Positions 60,959-64,000 of a stretch of DNA of 64,000 nt are shown here, piece after piece. Position 1 is the first letter of the stretch. Each line of letters opens with the position of its first letter. The DNA comes from Apostichopus japonicus (Eukaryota > Echinodermata > Holothuroidea > Aspidochirotida > Stichopodidae): positions 34,197,989-34,261,988 of the forward strand of contig NC_092572.1 of NCBI RefSeq assembly GCF_037975245.1, in the 5' to 3' direction. A model generated the notes under the pieces. It saw nothing but the letters and a program-made list of their open reading frames with translations, made no database searches and was not told the origin of the DNA. The position numbers were made by a program, and so were the translations under genes.

Positions 60959-61002
60959 ATTTGCCACTGCAAACGGTGCATCATGATTTGAATGTGTCAT
61001 AG
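60959..61002 (+). CDS. Candidate terminal exon of the C2CD2-like gene
   Basis: A good pyrimidine tract and acceptor ('gttgttttcttccttgcatatatgcag') precede a sequence that, entered in phase 1 as the previous exon requires, reads DLPLQTVHHDLNVS and stops at 61000-61002. The match of phase and acceptor is suggestive, but a 14-residue ending is easy to get by chance. No clear AATAAA signal follows, and an antisense LINE begins within 30 bases. It could be an alternative end, with more exons beyond the window. Confidence 0.35.
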
Positions 61003-61075
61003 TTCAAAGAATTGGTGTGATGCCTAGAGGCAAATAAGGCTTCCACAGACTTGGTCGGCAGCTGCGTTTCTGGCC

Positions 61076-61549
61076 TCATTCCAGGATCGCTAACCAGCCC
61101 TCTCTCTCTCTAAATATCCACTGTCCTTTTGGTCGCCCTCTCTTTCTCCTGCCCTCTGGTGTGCAATAAATGCCCAGTGAATTTCCATCTTCTTTTCTTA
61201 ATTTGATGCTTAGTGGTCCCATTTTTGCTCTCTTTAATAGCAGTTCCTTTGTGCTGATCCGTCCTTGCCATCTCATCCCTAGCAATCTCCTGAGGCATTT
61301 GTTATAAAAGACATCGCTTGTCTTTTCATCCCCCTTATTCATTTTCCAGGTCTTGCATCCATATAGTAGGAACGGTAGTACCATTGCTTGGTATAGCCTT
61401 ATTTTTGTTCTTCTACAGATGCTTTTGGAGACACAAATATTTTGTAGACGTATTAGTGCACCCCTGGCTTTCCCAATTCTGTTGGCAATGTCTCCCATTC
61501 TGCCACCATCTTTTGTCATTGTCGCACCCAAGTATACAAATCTGTCCAC
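61076..61549 (-). pseudogene. LINE 2 reverse transcriptase thumb and C-terminus
   Basis: This 157-codon frame reads MDRFVYLGATMTKDGGRMGD, IANRIGKARGALIRLQN, KIRLYQAMVLPFLLYGCKTW and GRRKRGRPKGQW. YLG..., the IGKARGA.. helix and LLYG are landmarks of LINE RT C-terminal parts. Its FADD box lies upstream on the minus strand at 61712-61723, in another frame. Confidence 0.85.
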
Positions 61550-61814
61550 TTCTTGTTAACTCTTCCTGTCCAATATAAATATGTTCCTGGTTCCCAGTGT
61601 TTATACGCATCACTTCGGTCTTCTATTCATTAATGTCAAGACCCACTCTACTTGCCTCATAAGCTAGTAAATTTGTTTTATTTGCATCTTGGTTTAAGAC
61701 ATGAGGGCAATGTCATCTGCAAAAATCAATGTCATCCAGTTTATTAGTGAATTTCCATCTGATTCTATTTTCACCGTTCAAAGTTGCCTTTCTCATCACC
61801 CAGTCCATCACTGT

Positions 61815-61932
61815 AAGGAATAAGAAGCCTTACATACTGCACCCTTGTTTGACTCCAGTCTTTAAGTCCAACACTGTAAGGAATAAGAAGCCTGACATAC
61901 TGCACCCTTGTTTGACTCCAGTCTTTATGTCA
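61815..61932 (-). repeat. Two-copy duplication within the LINE 2 RT core
   Basis: 'cactgtaaggaataagaagc' and the following 'ctgcacccttgtttgactcc' with 'agtcttta' occur twice about 61 bases apart. The coding sense contains the RT motif TGVKQGCSM, so the catalytic-core motif is duplicated. Confidence 0.85.
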
Positions 61933-62063
61933 AACCACTCTGATTTCTCACCATTGTCCACTACTGCACATTGGAAGTTCTCATAAAAGGCTTTCACCAT
62001 TGTAACATTTCTCAAAATTATCAGAGGCTCTCGCGGTGTATAGAGTAGAAAGCCTTTTGAAAG

Positions 62064-63620
62064 TCAATGAAGTTTAGATACAGTGCTGCCTGCCATTTCG
62101 TTAGATTGCTCAATAATATTCTGGAGTATCAATATCTGTTCAGTTGTCCCTCTGCCCTTTCTAAATCCTGCTTGTTCCTTTCTCAGTTTGTGGTCAATAC
62201 CGTTCCTTATTCTATCTATCACAATTTTACTAAGAATTTTACTTGTGACAGACAGCAGTGTCATTCCACGCCAGTTTTTGCACTCTTTCAGGTTTCCTTT
62301 CTTTGGTAATTTAATGATGAGCCCTTTCTTCCAGTTTTTGCACTCTTTCGGGTTTCCTTTCTTTGGTAATTTAATGATGAGCCCTTTCTTCCAGTGTTTG
62401 CACTCTTTCGGGTTTCCTTTCTTTGGTAATTTAATGATGAGCCCTTTCTTCCAGTTTTTGCACTCTTTCGGGTTTCCTTTCTTTGGTAATTTAATGATGA
62501 GCCCTTTCGTCCAGTTTTTGCACTCTTTCGGGTTTCCTTTCTTTGGTAATTTAATGATGAGCCCTTTCGTCCAGTTTTTGCACTCTTTCAGGTTTCCTTT
62601 CTTTGGTAATTTAATGATGAGCCCTTTCGTCCAGTTTTTGCACTCTTTCAGGTTTCCTTTCTTTGGTAATTTAATGATGAGCCCTTTCGTCCAGTTTTTG
62701 CACTCTTTCGGGTTTCCTTTCTTTGGTAATTTAATGATGAGCCCTTTCGTCCAGTGTTTGCACTCTTTCGGGTTTCCTTTCTTTGGTAATTTAATGATGA
62801 GCCCTTTCGTCCAGTTTTTGCACTCTTTCGGGTTTCCTTTCTTTGGTAATTTAATGATGAGCCCTTTCTTCCAGTTTTTGCACTCTTTCGGGTTTCCTTT
62901 CTTTGGTAATTTAATGATGAGCCCTTTCTTCCAGTGTTTGCACTCTTTCGGGTTTCCTTTCTTTGGTAATTTAATGATGAGCCCTTTCTTCCAGTGTTTG
63001 CACTCTTTCGGGTTTCCTTTCTTTGGTAATTTAATGATGAGCCCTTTCTTCCAGTGTTTGCACTCTTTCGGGTTTCCTTTCTTTGGTAATTTAATGATGA
63101 GCCCTTTCATCCAGTGTTTGCACTCTTTCGGGTTTCCTTTCTTTGGTAATTTAATGATGAGCCCTTTCTTCCAGTGTTTGCACTCTTTCGGGTTTCCTTT
63201 CTTTGGTAATTTAATGATGAGCCCTTTCTTCCAGTGTTTGCACTCTTTCGGGTTTCCTTTCTTTGGTAATTTAATGATGAGCCCTTTCTTCCAGTGTTTG
63301 CACTCTTTCGGGTTTCCTTCCTTTGGTAATTTAATGATGAGCCCTTCCTTCCAGTTTTTGCACTCTTTCGGGTTTCCTTTCTTTGGTAATTTAATGATGA
63401 GCCCTTCCTTCCAGTTTTTGCACTCTTTCGGGTTTCCTTTCTTTGGTAATTTAATGATGAGCCCTTTCTTCCAGTGTTTGCACTCTTTCGGGTTTCCTTT
63501 CTTTGGTAATTTAATGATGAGCCCTTTCTTCCAGTTTTTGCACTCTTTCGGGCTTCCTTTCTTTGGTAATTTAATGATGAGCCCTTTCTTCCAGTTTGTT
63601 GGGATTTCTAGGCTCTCCAA
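62064..63620 (-). pseudogene. LINE 2 reverse transcriptase start with 20-residue repeats
   Basis: The 518-codon minus-strand frame begins ESLEIPTNWKKGLIIKLPKK and ends with NWRGMTLLSVTSKILSKIVI, RIRNGIDHKLRKEQAGFRK and GRGTTEQILILQN. The part outside the repeats is the start of a LINE reverse transcriptase. A normal domain has one copy of NWKKGLIIKLPKKGNPKECK before NWRG; here about 22 copies are strung together without a frameshift or stop. Such an enzyme could not fold normally, so I regard the frame as a decaying element that stays open because the unit is 60 bp. Confidence 0.85.
62281..63600. repeat. 60-bp array of 22 units inside LINE 2 RT
   Basis: Every unit is exactly 60 bp and starts 'cactctttcgggtttccttt' on the + strand. 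All differences are substitutions (ccagtGttt/ccagtTttt, ctTtc/ctCcc-like changes, tcttcc/tcgtcc/tcatcc). The single-copy sequence would have AACTGG at both edges of the unit (minus strand, Asn-Trp), which is a plausible microhomology for the first duplication. Confidence 0.97.
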
Positions 63621-63696
63621 ATTTTGTCAGTTAGTTGCTTGATTTTAGTTGCATTAAACTCTTTATCTTCCTTTAAATGTTTGGTTGTGAGCATAT

Positions 63697-63909
63697 CTAC
63701 ACCAGGGCTTTGTCATGCTTTAGGTGCTGTAATGCATTAAGTATTAGGCTTGTTTCCTCAATATCAATTTCCTCTATTGGATAATTGTCCTCATCGTCTA
63801 CAGTTAGTTGATTCATTGGTTCCGGTCTATTTAAAATATCAGTGAAGTACTCTGTCCATTGTTCCATTACTTTGTCCATACTGCTGACTAGGTGTCCAGC
63901 TTTATTCAT
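63697..63909 (-). pseudogene. LINE 2 pre-RT linker region
   Basis: The frame contains MDKVMEQWTEYFTDILNRPE, followed by acidic residues and LILNALQHLKHDKALV. The 'W.EYF..LLN.P' pattern lies between endonuclease and RT in many LINEs. It leads on to the RT part at 63620 in another frame. Upstream, at 63910-64000, a further frame reads QNMQALYGLIRKSQ, the continuation toward the window edge. Confidence 0.75.
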
Positions 63910-64000
63910 AATGAAAACACTCTCACTTGGCTTTTCCTTATAAGTCCGTATAATGCTTGCATATTCTGACTGGATGCAGCTGTTTCAGCTTCTTTTGACC

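Larger units (their letters stand above)
61030..64000 (-). mobile_element. Second non-LTR retrotransposon (LINE 2), runs off the window
   Basis: On the minus strand the pieces are, in order, the pre-RT linker (63909-63697, EQWTEYFTDILNRPEP), the reverse transcriptase start (63620-62064, ending KEQAGFRKGRGTTEQILI), the RT core (62015-61830, TGVKQGCSMSGFLFL), the FADD box (61712-61723, encoding DFADDIALM) and the thumb/C-terminus (61549-61076, FVYLGATMTKDGG, LLYGCKTW, CLRRLLGMRW). Frames differ between pieces, so it is a pseudogene. It differs in sequence from LINE 1. The 5' part lies beyond the window. The 3' end is near 61030. Confidence 0.9.

Noticed and set aside
62083-63642. 519-codon plus-strand frame as a membrane repeat protein
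   Set aside because: It is antisense to a recognisable LINE reverse transcriptase and arises from the 60-bp array.

Overview
This is a eukaryotic, animal nuclear window: AT-rich, with large introns, GT-AG splice sites, a tRNA-derived SINE, antisense LINE fragments, many hAT-like DNA transposons and about a dozen tandem arrays. The dispersed families (a SINE tail of the type 'aaataaatgctgattattatt', and modules around 'ggtcaaaggtcatttggggtca') look like those of marine deuterostomes. My best guess is an echinoderm such as a sea cucumber or sea urchin. The phylum is inferred from memory, not proven.

Only one host gene can be supported. It lies on the + strand from 23310 to at least 59952 and is a C2CD2 / C2CD2L (TMEM24)-type gene, a lipid-transfer protein of ER-plasma membrane contact sites. 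I read nine exons with consistent splice phases. They cover the end of the SMP/TULIP lipid-binding domain (23310-23411 and 27460-27606), a linker (42212-42299), the C2 domain (43824-43971, 51045-51103, 52544-52671) and the downstream tail with its GTIITTVTT motif (56817-56970, 58851-58967, 59911-59952). A short in-phase stop-containing exon at 60959-61002 may end the protein. The 5' exons (ER anchor and first part of the SMP domain) were not found and probably lie upstream of the window.

Layout: 1-23 kb holds no host gene I can recognise. It contains a hAT-like MITE (1963-3533, perfect 8-bp target duplication), a THAP-like fragment (~4.6 kb), a nested block in which a degraded hAT transposon (5483-7595, itself carrying a reverse-transcriptase scrap and a 68-bp array) sits inside an older repeat, a MITE with TIR GGTTTCGATGAT (9184-9482), a 69-bp minisatellite of about 42 copies (14.1-17.0 kb) and a SINE (20.75 kb). 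From 23 to 60 kb the C2CD2-like introns are full of repeats: a 99-bp array that runs into a triplicated splice acceptor at 27.3 kb; a 65-bp array of 103 units (27.9-35.9 kb) whose last unit is split by a hAT MITE; a probable 4.6-kb element (36.76-41.36 kb) containing a 1657-bp TIR element inserted in a palindrome; an 84-bp array directly before the first C2 exon; further nested hAT elements; and an antisense, 5'-truncated LINE (53.6-56.65 kb). From 61 kb to the end there is a second antisense LINE whose reverse-transcriptase domain carries 22 perfectly phased 60-bp repeats.

The most noteworthy observations are the in-frame triplication of a 3' splice site together with the first nine codons of an SMP exon, the 22-copy in-frame expansion within a LINE reverse transcriptase, the very regular 65-bp array with phased variants, and an undescribed-looking TIR element (38054-39710) with long perfect palindromes, a palindromic target and a 10-bp target duplication.
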